A stretch of 64,000 nucleotides of DNA from Deinococcus radiotolerans (GTDB lineage Bacteria > Deinococcota > Deinococci > Deinococcales > Deinococcaceae). The first letter of the stretch is position 1. Each line of letters opens with the position of its first letter. Positions 16,106 to 25,250 of the stretch are shown piece after piece. The notes beneath the pieces were generated by a model. The model had not been told where the DNA came from. It saw nothing but the letters and a program-made list of their open reading frames with translations, and did not search any database. A program made the translations under genes and the position numbers. Location of the stretch: NCBI RefSeq assembly GCF_014647435.1, contig NZ_BMPE01000003.1, forward strand, positions 124,001 to 188,000, given 5' to 3'.

Positions 16106-18286
16106 ATGCCTGACCTCAGCCGCACCTCTGCTTTCACCCTCCACGTGCTGGGGCACACGTACCTCAGCGCGGCGGGCGCGCCCCTGCCTGTCTCCGCCAA
16201 GGGCGTGGCGCTCCTCACGTACCTGACGCTGGAAGGGCGGCCCTTTCACCGTGAGCACCTCGCCGACCGGCTCTGGCAGTCCGCTGACGCGCTGCGGAAC
16301 CTGCGGGTGGAACTGAACCGGCTGCGCCGGGCCCTGCCCGGCCTGATCCCGGACCGGCAGCCCATGCTGACCCTGAGCGTCCCGACAGACCTGACCGACT
16401 GGATGCAGCGCGCCGACACCCTGACGCCTGCCGAGGTCGGGGCGTGGCTCTCGGTCGGGACAGGCGTGCCCCTCAGCGGCCTGGAGGACCTGGGGTCGCC
16501 CGCGTTCCGGGCATGGGTGGACAGCCAGCGGTGGCGGGTCACGCAGGCGATCGAGGCTCAGCTGGGGGCGACCTACACGCGCCTGCGCCGCGCAGGCGAG
16601 GGCACCGCCGCGGCGCTGATAGCGGACCGCGCCGAACACCTCGGCTGGACCCTGCCCCCGGCGCCCCACCCGGCCCGCAGCGCACCCCTGCTGGGCGGCC
16701 CGCAGCGCCCGGCCCTGGACGCGCTGGAGGCCGCGCGGCACCGGCCGCAGGTGGCGCTGCTCAGCGGCCGTGGCCCGCAGGCGCGGCGTGACCTCGCTGA
16801 GGAACTGGCGCAGGGCGACTGGCGCACGGTGCACGTGACCTGCCCGCCCGATCCGGAGCTGCTGATGGGCGCGTTCCTGCACCAGCTGGGGGCCCTGGCC
16901 GGGCAGAACCCGGATGTTCAGGCGCTCCTGCACGCGCCGGACGCCACAAGTCGCCACGTGGTGCAGCTGTGGACGCTGTACACGCAGCTTCAGCGGCCCC
17001 TGATCGTGGTGGTGCACGAGATCAGCGACCCGGCCCTGATCCTCCCGCACGTGCAGGTGGCGCTGAACCTGCCGGCCGAGCTGCTGCTGGTGCTGTGCCC
17101 GGCCAGCCCGGCCGCCCGCCGGGCGCTGCGGGCAGCCCTGGGGACAGTGGACCCTTCCAGGCAGGTTGAACTTCACCTGCCCCCACTGGGGATTCACGAC
17201 CTGCTGGAAGCCCTGCCTGCCCAGCCGGATCTGAACACCGACGACCGGCGGTACGCCCAGGCCGCGCGAATCGCCATGGACGCTGACGGCTGGGAGCCCC
17301 TGGCGCAGCACCTGCTGGACCACCCGGACCCCGACGGGCTGAGGCCGTCCTTGCCGCCCCAACTGCGCGGGGCGCGGCTGGCCGAACTGGCTGGCCTGCC
17401 CGGTCCGTTCCGGGCGGCGCTGGCGCGGCTGGCCGTGGCGCATGAACCCCTGACGGCGGCCCTGGCGGACGCGCTGGGCGTGGATGAGCCCGGCGTTCTC
17501 GCGCAGGCCGAGCAGCTGGGGCTGCTGCTGCCCTGCGAACCGGTCGAGACCGTCACCCTGCCCGGCCTGGATTACCGCTGCCCGGACCACAGCCGCACCC
17601 TTGGTTTCGCCAGCGAAGCGCTGCGCGTGGCCCTGGCGTCCACCCTGACGCGCAGCGAGCGGCAGGACATGCGCCGCCGCCTGGCCCTGGCCGCCGCGGG
17701 GGACACGCCGCTCGCCGCGCATTACGCCCGGCAGGCGGGCGAGGAGGCACCACCCGGGGCCCAGCAGGCGGGCCGAGTCGTCGTGCCCGGCCGACCGGGC
17801 CCCATGACCCCACCTGCCGCGCCCCTTCCCGGTCCAGAGACGCCCCAGCGGGCCTGCCGGACGGGCAGCGGGTACCGCGTGACCGTGGCCGGACCGACCG
17901 TGCAGGTGCTGCGGCGTGGACTGTACGGCCGCCCCGTGACCCTGCGCCTCGCGTGGGGGCCGCTGCCCGCGGGGCCCTGGCAGCTCACCGTCCGGGTGGA
18001 CGCCCTGAGAGCCGGCCCGGACCTGGGCCCGGGTGAAACGCCGTACGCGCTCTCGTGGCGGACCGACCGTGAAGAGATCATCGTGGGCACCGCGCCCACC
18101 TGGCACGTGGCGCCGGACGCGGGTCCCGTCACGTATTACCGGGCGCAACCGGGGCAGTGGATGACGCTGTCTGGCCAGAATGCGGCCGGTGTGCCGGAAC
18201 TGAGGGTGCGTGCGGTTGACGTCGCCCTGACCTTCATGATGACCACGCCGTTGGACTCGCCTGCCCGTGTCAGGACGCGCGGGTAG
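16106..18286 (+). CDS. SARP/BTAD-type transcriptional regulator with degenerate ATPase region
   Basis: 726-aa protein. Residues ~10-95 resemble the winged-helix DNA-binding domain of SARP/BTAD activators (KGVALLTYLTLEGRPFHREHLADRLW, then NLRVELNRLRRALPG), followed by a helical bacterial activation domain to about residue 200. A STAND/MalT-like ATPase region follows, but the P-loop position reads SGRGPQARR (about 219-227) without the GK[ST] needed for ATP binding. The last ~150 residues look like a beta-rich domain of unknown type. The ATG at 16106 follows GGAAGGA. It is convergent with a response regulator gene. Targets unknown. Confidence 0.72.
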   Translation: MPDLSRTSAFTLHVLGHTYLSAAGAPLPVSAKGVALLTYLTLEGRPFHREHLADRLWQSADALRNLRVELNRLRRALPGLIPDRQPMLTLSVPTDLTDWMQRADTLTPAEVGAWLSVGTGVPLSGLEDLGSPAFRAWVDSQRWRVTQAIEAQLGATYTRLRRAGEGTAAALIADRAEHLGWTLPPAPHPARSAPLLGGPQRPALDALEAARHRPQVALLSGRGPQARRDLAEELAQGDWRTVHVTCPPDPELLMGAFLHQLGALAGQNPDVQALLHAPDATSRHVVQLWTLYTQLQRPLIVVVHEISDPALILPHVQVALNLPAELLLVLCPASPAARRALRAALGTVDPSRQVELHLPPLGIHDLLEALPAQPDLNTDDRRYAQAARIAMDADGWEPLAQHLLDHPDPDGLRPSLPPQLRGARLAELAGLPGPFRAALARLAVAHEPLTAALADALGVDEPGVLAQAEQLGLLLPCEPVETVTLPGLDYRCPDHSRTLGFASEALRVALASTLTRSERQDMRRRLALAAAGDTPLAAHYARQAGEEAPPGAQQAGRVVVPGRPGPMTPPAAPLPGPETPQRACRTGSGYRVTVAGPTVQVLRRGLYGRPVTLRLAWGPLPAGPWQLTVRVDALRAGPDLGPGETPYALSWRTDREEIIVGTAPTWHVAPDAGPVTYYRAQPGQWMTLSGQNAAGVPELRVRAVDVALTFMMTTPLDSPARVRTRG

Positions 18287-18323
18287 GGTCAGGGCACCGC
18301 GCAGGACGCGCATACAGGTGGGG

Positions 18324-19046
18324 TCAGTCGTGCCGCTCGTGTCTGGAGAGCAGGCCCAGACCGCCGCGCCGGACACTGACGAGCAGGTCGGCGGCATTCA
18401 CGGCGGCCAGCTTCGAGCGCAGGTGACTGACGTGCACGTTCAGGGCGTTGCGGCAGGTGTGATCCGGCCAGATCCGCTGCTCAAGCTGTTCGCGCGCGTG
18501 CAACTGCCCCGGCGCTTCCAGCAGGACGCTGGCAATGGCCAGTTCCGTGGGGGAGAGGTGCAGGTCCTGACCGGCGTACGTCAGGCGGTGCTGATCGCGG
18601 TACAGGCAGAAATCGCCGACCTTCACGGGTGTGGGCGCGCCGTGCCGCCGCAGGTGCGCGTGCACCCGCGCGAGCAGTTCGCGGGGTTCGTACGGTTTCA
18701 TGACGAAATCGTTCGCGCCCAGCGACAGCTGCCGCACGCGTTCCTGAAGGGCGTCCGTGGCCGTCAGGACGATGATGGGCGCGTCGGTCACGGTGCGCAG
18801 TCGCTCGGTGACCTCCGCGCCGGTCAGGTCGGGCAGACCCAGGTCCAGCAGGATGAGGTCCGGCGCGTGCTGCGCGGCGCAGGTCAGGCCCGCCTCACCG
18901 GTTTCGGCTGTCTGGACCCGGAAGCCCTCCAGTTCCAGTTCGTCGGTCAGGACGCGCCGCACGTCCCGGTCGTCCTCGATCAGAAGGAGATGGGTGCGGT
19001 CAATGATCTGAGCGGCGTGATGGTGAGGGTCGGCAGACGTGGTCAT
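18324..19046 (-). CDS. OmpR/PhoB-type response regulator
   Basis: 240-aa two-domain regulator. The receiver has acidic residues LIEDD near 20, the phospho-acceptor Asp in LILLDLGLPD (about 67), and the conserved Lys in VMKPYEP (about 116). A C-terminal winged helix follows, with LSPTELAIASVLLEAPGQLHAREQL and the recognition segment NALNVHVSHLRSKL. The ATG at 19046 has a GGAG ribosome site; an upstream in-frame ATG at 19082 lacks one. No cognate kinase is adjacent. The N-terminal His-rich tail (DPHHHAAQ) is unusual but probably unimportant. Confidence 0.9.
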   Translation of the reverse strand: MTTSADPHHHAAQIIDRTHLLLIEDDRDVRRVLTDELELEGFRVQTAETGEAGLTCAAQHAPDLILLDLGLPDLTGAEVTERLRTVTDAPIIVLTATDALQERVRQLSLGANDFVMKPYEPRELLARVHAHLRRHGAPTPVKVGDFCLYRDQHRLTYAGQDLHLSPTELAIASVLLEAPGQLHAREQLEQRIWPDHTCRNALNVHVSHLRSKLAAVNAADLLVSVRRGGLGLLSRHERHD

Positions 19047-19868
19047 ACGGAACTCCGTGGCGCGTGAGTGATGGCGCGTCAATAGCGCTCAGTCAAGGTG
19101 CCACGGGGGGGAGCTGCGCAGGATTGGAGTCCGCTAGGCTGGCTTTGAGCTGGCCTACGTGAAGTCTTGAGGTTGCGTGTCACCGGTGCACGCGACGGGT
19201 TAACCCTGGATAGAAGGTCTGCACGCAGGAGCCCCCGCGTGGCCTTCCTATGAGGTGGGTGCCCCGCGCCAGGAGAGGCCGCCCGCGTTCAGCAGAGTTA
19301 GAGGTAAGTCGAGGGATGGACTGCCGTTGATGGGCTGTGAGAGCTCGCCGTTCACTGGTGGCCTGCGCAGGCCTTCCCGTGAGGCCTATTGGATCGAGCG
19401 TCGCCTGACCATGTGCAGTTCGTTCGGTATTTGGTGAACAAAATGCACGGTTAGGCAGCCGACTGACCGCGTAAGGGAGTAAGTCACTCGGGATGTTTAA
19501 AAATTCATGTGCGAGTGAGTGGACCGATGAGGGAAATCACGTCAGGGGCGTTTGTTGTGGGGCCTCACCAGTGTAAACCTTGTCAGAGCATCCGACATAT
19601 AAGAATATTTATGCATAATCCTATGCAATTTGACCTTGTAGGAGAAAGAGACCTAGTTGGACATAGTGTCAAGAAAACACGTCTGGATCCAATAAATTGA
19701 CTCAATCGGCATCTGGATGCCTGAAGCTGCTGTTTCATAAAAATGCTCATCTAGCTTGACGTTATGCAGCGTCGCGCCTTAAGCTGAACTTCATTCGGTT
19801 AAGTCGACTCCAGAGAGGGTGCGAACCGACCCCGCTTCCCCACGCCCCACCGTGAAGAGAGGTCAGTC
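19047..19868. other. long gene-free region with AT-rich core
   Basis: No convincing gene is present in this 822-bp stretch. Bases about 19420-19800 are clearly AT-rich compared with the rest of the window (for example ATAAGAATATTTATGCATAA near 19600). The left part holds the perfect 14-bp palindrome GGCCTGCGCAGGCC at 19360-19373 and the right part the near-palindrome TTGGACATAGTGTCAA at 19657-19672. A weak promoter-like TTGACG (19756-19761) with TTAAGC 17 nt later could drive the pyrimidine cluster. The region may be a decayed insertion or an upstream regulatory region. Confidence 0.4.
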
Positions 19869-21275
19869 ATGGAAGACGCCCGCCCACCGCAGCTCTCGTT
19901 CCAGGAACTCCTCCCACCCATGACCCCGCACGAGGCAACCGTCGAGGCCAACCGCTGCCTGTACTGCTACGACGCTCCGTGCCTGCACGCCTGCCCCACC
20001 CACATCGACATTCCCACCTTCATCCGCAAGATCGCCACCGGGAACGTCAGCGGGGCTGCGCACACGATCCTGGAATCCAACTTCCTGGGGGGCACCTGCG
20101 CCCGCGTCTGCCCCGTGCAGGAACTCTGCGAGGGCGCGTGCGTCTACAACGCGCACGACAAGCCCATCCAGATCGGGCGGCTGCAACGATTCGCCACCGA
20201 CCACCTGCACGCCAGAGGCGAAGCTCCCTTCACGCCCGCCCCGCCCACCGGGAGGCGCGTCGCCGTAGTCGGCAGTGGGCCCGCCGGGCTCAGCGCCAGC
20301 GCCGAACTGGCCAAGCAGGGCCACGCGGTCACGCTGTACGAGAAACGCGAGCTGGGCGGCGGCCTAAGCACCTACGGCATCATCGTGCTGCGCGAACCGG
20401 TCGAGGTCGCGCTGCGCGAGGTGGACGCCGTGCGGGACCTGGGGGTGCAGGTCGTCACCGGACAGGAACTGAACAGCCCGGCAGGCCTGGATGAACTGCT
20501 GGCCGCCAACGACGCCGTCGTCCTGAGCGTGGGCCTGGGCGCCGTCCCCGCCCTGGGTATTCCCGGCGAGGCGCACATCCTCAGCGGTCTGGACGTCATC
20601 GAGGCCAGCAAGCTGGAGCGCCCCACCGGGGTCGGCACGCGGGCCGTCGTGATCGGCGCGGGCAACACCGCCATTGACGCCGCCACCATCGCCCGCCGCG
20701 CCGGAGCCGACACCACCATGGTCTACCGCCGCACCGAACGCGAGATGACCGCCTACCACCACGAGTACCTGTTCGCCCTGAGCGAGGGCATCGGGTTCTC
20801 CTTCCTGACCCAGCCGGTGGAGGTGCTGCACGAGAACGGGCAGGTGACCGGCCTGCGCTGCGTCCGCATGGGCCTCGGCGCGCCCGACACGTCCGGCCGC
20901 GCGCGCCCCGAACCCATCCCCGGCAGCGACTTCGTGATCCCCTGCGACACCGTCATCAGCGCCATTGGGCAGGAGAAACCCGCGCTGGCCGTCACGCTGG
21001 GCCTGGACCTCGACCAGGGCTACATCCGCGTGGACGACGAACTGCGCACCAGCCTCCCCCGCGTGTACGCCGGCGGCGACTGCATCCGCGCGCGCGGAAA
21101 CGCCAGCACCGTCATGGCCGTCCAGGACGGCAAACTGATCGCGGCGAGCCTGGCCCGCATCCTGGGCACGCAGGCCGCGCCCATCGCCCCGACCCGCCCG
21201 CCGGAAGTGCGTGACCATCCCCTCTATCAGGCGGCGCACGGCGCTGTCCCCCACGCGGAGGCCCAGCATGGCTGA
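19869..21275 (+). CDS. preT: NAD(P)H-dependent dihydropyrimidine dehydrogenase, PreT subunit
   Basis: 468-aa flavoprotein of the glutamate synthase small-subunit type. It takes electrons from NAD(P)H and passes them to PreA for reduction of uracil and thymine to the 5,6-dihydro forms. The N-terminal Fe-S Cys are at 30, 33, 38, 42 and 77, 81, 87, 91. The FAD site GSGPAG is at 135-140, and a second dinucleotide site VIGAGNTAIDAA follows. The ATG at 19869 has upstream purines (GAAGAGAGGTCAGTC). The last 8 bases overlap preA, so the two subunits are coupled. It is the first gene of the pyrimidine cluster. Confidence 0.92.
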   Translation: MEDARPPQLSFQELLPPMTPHEATVEANRCLYCYDAPCLHACPTHIDIPTFIRKIATGNVSGAAHTILESNFLGGTCARVCPVQELCEGACVYNAHDKPIQIGRLQRFATDHLHARGEAPFTPAPPTGRRVAVVGSGPAGLSASAELAKQGHAVTLYEKRELGGGLSTYGIIVLREPVEVALREVDAVRDLGVQVVTGQELNSPAGLDELLAANDAVVLSVGLGAVPALGIPGEAHILSGLDVIEASKLERPTGVGTRAVVIGAGNTAIDAATIARRAGADTTMVYRRTEREMTAYHHEYLFALSEGIGFSFLTQPVEVLHENGQVTGLRCVRMGLGAPDTSGRARPEPIPGSDFVIPCDTVISAIGQEKPALAVTLGLDLDQGYIRVDDELRTSLPRVYAGGDCIRARGNASTVMAVQDGKLIAASLARILGTQAAPIAPTRPPEVRDHPLYQAAHGAVPHAEAQHG

Positions 21276-22647
21276 CCTGAGCATCAACTTCGCGGGCATC
21301 CGCGCGCCAAACCCCTTCTGGCTGGCGTCCGCGCCCCCCACCAACAGCGGCGCGCAGATTCACCGCGCCTTCGAGTACGGCTGGGGCGGCGCCGTGTGGA
21401 AGACCATCGGCGCGCCCGTCCTGAACATCAGCAACCGCTACGGCGGCCTCACCCTGGGCGGGCAGCGGCTCCAGGCGATCAACAACGTCGAACTCATCAG
21501 CGACCGCCCCCTGGAAGTGAACCTGCGCGAGATCGCCGAGGTCAAACGCCTCTGGCCCGACCGCGCCGTGATCGTCTCCGCCATGGTGGACGCCGACCCA
21601 CAGGCGTGGAAAGACATCGTCATGATGATCGAGGACACCGGCGCCGACGGCATCGAACTCAATTACGGCTGCCCGCAGGGCATGAGTGAACGCGGCATGG
21701 GCGCCGCCGTCGGGCAGGTGCCCGAGATGTGCGAACTGAACACCCACTGGGTCACCAGCGTCACCCGCCTGCCCGTCATCGTGAAGCTCACGCCGAACAT
21801 CACCCGCATCACCGACCCCGCCCACGCCGCACTCGCCGGAGGCGCGCACGCCCTGAGCCTCATCAACACCATCAACTCCATCATGAAAGTCGACCTGGAC
21901 ACCCTCCAGATCACCCCCAGCATCGGCGGGCGCGGCACGCACGGCGGCTACGCTGGCCCCGCCGTGAAACCCATCGCGCTGAACATGCTCAGCGAACTCG
22001 TCACGGACCCGCAGGTCATCCGCAGCGGCGTGCCCATCAGCGGCATGGGCGGCATCCAGACCTGGCGTGACGCCGCCGAATTCCTGCTGCTGGGCGCCGG
22101 CAGCCTGCAAGTCTGCACCGCCGTCATGCACTACGGCTACCGCCTCATCGACGACCTCACCGACGGCCTCAGCCGCTGGATGGACGACCACGGATTCCAG
22201 ACCATCGCCGACGTCACCGGCCGCGCCGTGTCGCAGGTCAGCACCTTCGGGCAGCTCGACCTCGGCTACCAGGCGGTCGCGCGCATCAACCCCGACAAGT
22301 GCATCCAGTGCAACCTCTGCTACGCCGCCTGCAACGACACCGCCCACCAGTGCATCGACCTCGTCGCGCCCGACGGCGTGCGCGTGAACCCCGGCTTCGA
22401 TCCCCGCGCCAGCGGCAAGGAAGTCGCGCTCGGCCGCCCCACCCCGCAGGTCCGCGAATCCGACTGCGTGGGCTGCGCCCTGTGCGCCAACGTCTGCCCC
22501 GTGGACGGCTGCATCGAGATGGTCAGCGTCCCCAGCGGCCGCCCCCACGTCACCTGGGACGAACTGACCGCCCAGCGGCCCGCCGTCACCCAGACCTGGC
22601 CCGCCATGGAAACCTACCGCGAAGAAACCGGCATCGAGATTCATTGA
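21268..22647 (+). CDS. preA: NAD-dependent dihydropyrimidine dehydrogenase, PreA subunit
   Basis: 459-aa catalytic subunit. Residues 1-~330 form the FMN-binding dihydroorotate-dehydrogenase-like barrel with NYGCPQGMSERGMG (Cys135 in the active-site strand) and the phosphate-binding GMGGIQTW region. The C-terminus carries two [4Fe-4S] ferredoxin motifs with Cys 345, 348, 351, 355 and Cys 400, 403, 406, 410. Together with PreT it reduces uracil and thymine. The ATG overlaps the preT stop by 8 bases. The next gene begins 2 bases after its stop. Confidence 0.93.
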   Translation: MADLSINFAGIRAPNPFWLASAPPTNSGAQIHRAFEYGWGGAVWKTIGAPVLNISNRYGGLTLGGQRLQAINNVELISDRPLEVNLREIAEVKRLWPDRAVIVSAMVDADPQAWKDIVMMIEDTGADGIELNYGCPQGMSERGMGAAVGQVPEMCELNTHWVTSVTRLPVIVKLTPNITRITDPAHAALAGGAHALSLINTINSIMKVDLDTLQITPSIGGRGTHGGYAGPAVKPIALNMLSELVTDPQVIRSGVPISGMGGIQTWRDAAEFLLLGAGSLQVCTAVMHYGYRLIDDLTDGLSRWMDDHGFQTIADVTGRAVSQVSTFGQLDLGYQAVARINPDKCIQCNLCYAACNDTAHQCIDLVAPDGVRVNPGFDPRASGKEVALGRPTPQVRESDCVGCALCANVCPVDGCIEMVSVPSGRPHVTWDELTAQRPAVTQTWPAMETYREETGIEIH

Positions 22648-22649
22648 GC

Positions 22650-22997
22650 ATGGTTGAGACGTCGTTTGAATTCCTGATTCAGGATCCCGAAACCGGTTGG
22701 TTTGAATGGAGTCCTGATCGGTACCCCGAGTTGTTGAGACTGACGCAAACGCCCTTTGTCCTCGGGCCCGGGCCGGGACACAGCCTTCAGGTAGACGACG
22801 CCTCCCTGCGGTTTTACGACGAGATGGTCGGGATTCAGGTCATCGTGTCGGGGAACGTCACGTACGAGCGGGCACATGCCCTGGTCACCGAGGTAGCTGA
22901 CCATCTGGCCCAGCTCACGCAGCAGAACGTCACCGTGTTTGAGGTCGAGGTTGAGCTGAAGGGACGACCTGTCCGATTCGTCAGCGAAGAGGAGTGA
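22650..22997 (+). CDS. hypothetical protein in pyrimidine cluster
   Basis: 115-aa acidic soluble protein that I do not recognise. It begins METSFEFLIQDPE-like after an initial Met-Val and has a hydrophobic core patch YDEMVGIQVIVSGNVTYE, suggesting a small alpha/beta fold. It has no Cys motif, signal or membrane helix. It starts 2 bases after the preA stop, and its stop lies just before the dihydropyrimidinase ATG, so it is embedded in the operon. Its base and codon use is less GC-biased than that of its neighbours, hinting at later insertion. It could be an accessory factor of the pathway or an unrelated passenger. Confidence 0.65.
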   Translation: MVETSFEFLIQDPETGWFEWSPDRYPELLRLTQTPFVLGPGPGHSLQVDDASLRFYDEMVGIQVIVSGNVTYERAHALVTEVADHLAQLTQQNVTVFEVEVELKGRPVRFVSEEE

Positions 22998-23002
22998 ACT
23001 GC

Positions 23003-24367
23003 ATGACCCTACTGATTCAGAACGGTGAGATTGTCACGGACGGCAAACGGTTCAAGGCGGACGTGCGGGTGGAAGGGGAGACCATCGCCCAGATCGGCGA
23101 GCACCTGAGTGTCCCCGAGGGGGCCACGGTGATCGACGCGAGCGGGAAGTTCGTGTTCCCCGGCTTCATCGATCCGCACGTGCACATCCACCTGCCGTTC
23201 ATGGGGACGTTCGCGAAGGACACGCACGCGACCGGGTCGCAGGCGGCGCTGATCGGCGGGACGACCACGTTCATCGAGATGCTCGCTCCGGCCGGGAGTG
23301 AGGACCTGATGGACGGCTGGCGCACCTGGACGGGCATGGCCGAGGGCAACAGCGCGTGCGATTACTCCTTTCATATCGGCGTGACCCGCTGGGATGAGAG
23401 GACCGAGGCGACCCTGCGCGAGCTGGTGGGGCAGGGCATGCGGTCCTTCAAGGTTTTCCTGGCGTACAAGGGCGCGTTCGGGATCGACGACGCGGCGCTG
23501 TACCGGGTGTGCCGCCTGGCGGCGGAACTGGGTGTGGTGGTCACCGCGCACTGCGAGAACGCGGATCTGGTCGCGGAATTGCAGCAGAAGCTGATCGCGG
23601 AGGGCAAGACCGGCCCGGAGTGGCACGAGCCCAGCCGTCCGGAGAGCGTGGAGGCGGAGGGCACGGCGCACTTCGCGACGTTCGTGGAGATGACGGGCGC
23701 GCACGGGTACGTGGTGCACCTGAGTAACGCCCGCGCGCTGCAGGCGGCGCTGGACGCCCGCGCGCGCGGCGTGAACCTGGACGTGGAGGTGGTGATTCCG
23801 CACCTGACGCTGGATAAGACGTACGCCGAGCGGCCCGGCGTGGAGGGCGCCAAGTACGTCATGTCGCCCCCCCTGCGTGAGAAGAGCAACCAGCCCCGGC
23901 TGTGGGCGGCGCTGGAACGCGGGGACATTGCCACGGTCGCCACCGATCACTGCCCCTTCGACGTGGTGCAGAAGCACATGGGCGATGGGAACTTTACCCT
24001 CATCCCGAACGGCATTCCGGCCATCGAGGACCGCGTGAACGTCCTGTACACCCAGGGCGTCAGCCGCGGCAACCTGAGCGTCGAGCGCTTCGTGGACGCT
24101 GCCAGCACCCGCGCCGCGCAGATCTTCGGGCTGTATCCCCGCAAGGGCACCGTCAGCGTGGGCAGTGACGCCGATCTGGTGATTTACGACCCCGCGTACC
24201 GCGGCACGATCAGCGCCGCGACCAGCCAAATGAACAACGACTACAGCGGCTTTGAAGGCTGGGAGATCGACGGGCGGCCCGAGGTGGTCACCGTACGAGG
24301 TCAGGTGGCTGTGCAGGGCGGCGCCTTCGTGGGCGACCCGGCCAGGGGGCAGCTGCTCAGGCGGTGA
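23003..24367 (+). CDS. hydA: dihydropyrimidinase (D-hydantoinase)
   Basis: 454-aa cyclic amidohydrolase that hydrolyses 5,6-dihydrouracil or dihydrothymine to the N-carbamoyl-beta-amino acid. The metal-binding DPHVHIH is at residues 57-63, the Lys that becomes carbamylated is in FLAYKGAFG (Lys156), later metal His are in TAHC and GYVVHLSN, and Asp is in ATDHCPFD. The length is typical. I chose the ATG at 23003, with GAGGAG about 8 nt upstream, over the in-frame GTG at 22994. It is the second enzymatic step of the cluster, directly before the ABC importer genes. Confidence 0.93.
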   Translation: MTLLIQNGEIVTDGKRFKADVRVEGETIAQIGEHLSVPEGATVIDASGKFVFPGFIDPHVHIHLPFMGTFAKDTHATGSQAALIGGTTTFIEMLAPAGSEDLMDGWRTWTGMAEGNSACDYSFHIGVTRWDERTEATLRELVGQGMRSFKVFLAYKGAFGIDDAALYRVCRLAAELGVVVTAHCENADLVAELQQKLIAEGKTGPEWHEPSRPESVEAEGTAHFATFVEMTGAHGYVVHLSNARALQAALDARARGVNLDVEVVIPHLTLDKTYAERPGVEGAKYVMSPPLREKSNQPRLWAALERGDIATVATDHCPFDVVQKHMGDGNFTLIPNGIPAIEDRVNVLYTQGVSRGNLSVERFVDAASTRAAQIFGLYPRKGTVSVGSDADLVIYDPAYRGTISAATSQMNNDYSGFEGWEIDGRPEVVTVRGQVAVQGGAFVGDPARGQLLRR

Positions 24368-24424
24368 GTCGGAAGTGGTGAGTGGATTCAGGCCCGAGGT
24401 TGACCGGAGTTTCAAGGAGGAACC

Positions 24425-25237
24425 GTGACGTACACCAGCCCCGCCCCGCCGACCAGTCCGCCCCCGAACGAGCCGCCCATTGTCTCCATCCGCGACCTGC
24501 AGAAGGTCTTCCCCGTGCCCGGCGGGGAGACGGTCGCGCTGAAGGACGCCAACCTCAGCATCCAGCGGGGCGAGTTCATCAGCCTGATCGGCCCGAGCGG
24601 CTGCGGGAAGACCACCCTGCTGCGCCTGATGGCCGACCTGGAACAGCAGACTGGCGGGGAACTGCTGATCGCGGGCCGCTCCGCCGACGCCGCGCGCCGT
24701 GAGCGGCAGTACGGGTACGTGTTCCAGGCGCCCGCCCTGATGGAGTGGCGCAGCGTGCTGAAGAACGTACTGCTGCCACTGGAGGTCATGAACGTCCCCG
24801 GCGACCGTGTGGGCCGCGCGCGCGAGATGCTGAAACTGGTGGGCCTGGACAAATTCGAGCGGAACTACCCCTGGCAGCTGTCCGGCGGGATGCAGCAGCG
24901 CGTGAGCATCGCCCGCGCGCTGGCGTTCGACCCGCCGCTGCTGTTCATGGACGAACCCTTCGGTGCGCTGGACGAGATCACCCGCGAGCACCTGAACCTG
25001 GAACTGCTGCGCCTGTGGCGCGAGACGGGCAAGACCGTGATCTTCGTGACGCACTCCATTCCGGAAGCGGTGTTCCTGAGCACGCGCGTGGTCGTCATGA
25101 CCGCCCGCCCCGGCCGCATCGAGGGCGTCGTGGACATTGACCTGCCCCACCCCCGCAGCGACGACACCCGCGAGGACCCGCGTTTCTTCACGCTGGCCAC
25201 CGAGATCCGCGAACTGTTGAAGAAGGGGCACGCGTGA
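24425..25237 (+). CDS. ABC transporter ATP-binding protein (NitT/TauT-type)
   Basis: 270-aa ATPase of the nitrate/taurine/hydroxymethylpyrimidine importer class. Walker A is GPSGCGKTT (56-64, Lys62), the Q-loop region is VFQAPALMEW, the signature is LSGGMQQR, Walker B is LLFMDEPFGALDE, and the switch His is in FVTHS. The GTG start at 24425 follows a strong AAGGAGG. It is followed by two permeases and a periplasmic binding protein. From context it energises uptake of a pyrimidine or related base. Confidence 0.92.
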   Translation: MTYTSPAPPTSPPPNEPPIVSIRDLQKVFPVPGGETVALKDANLSIQRGEFISLIGPSGCGKTTLLRLMADLEQQTGGELLIAGRSADAARRERQYGYVFQAPALMEWRSVLKNVLLPLEVMNVPGDRVGRAREMLKLVGLDKFERNYPWQLSGGMQQRVSIARALAFDPPLLFMDEPFGALDEITREHLNLELLRLWRETGKTVIFVTHSIPEAVFLSTRVVVMTARPGRIEGVVDIDLPHPRSDDTREDPRFFTLATEIRELLKKGHA

Positions 25238-25250
25238 ACGGGGAGAGGCC

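Noticed and set aside
19360..19373. GGCCTGCGCAGGCC palindrome as recombination or IS end
   Set aside because: No target duplication, transposase or matching second copy was seen; short GC palindromes are expected by chance in such DNA.
19657..19672. Radiation/desiccation response motif (TTATGTCATTGACATAA-like)
   Set aside because: TTGGACATAGTGTCAA is only partly symmetric and differs from the known consensus; no other match was noticed in the window.
19509..19700. 63-codon open frame in the AT-rich region
   Set aside because: No ribosome site, no recognisable motif, and codon use unlike any neighbour; may only reflect base composition.
21112..22644. Minus-strand open frame opposite preA
   Set aside because: Shadow of a well-supported gene; Gly/Asp/Ala-rich translation typical of the antisense frame in high-GC DNA.
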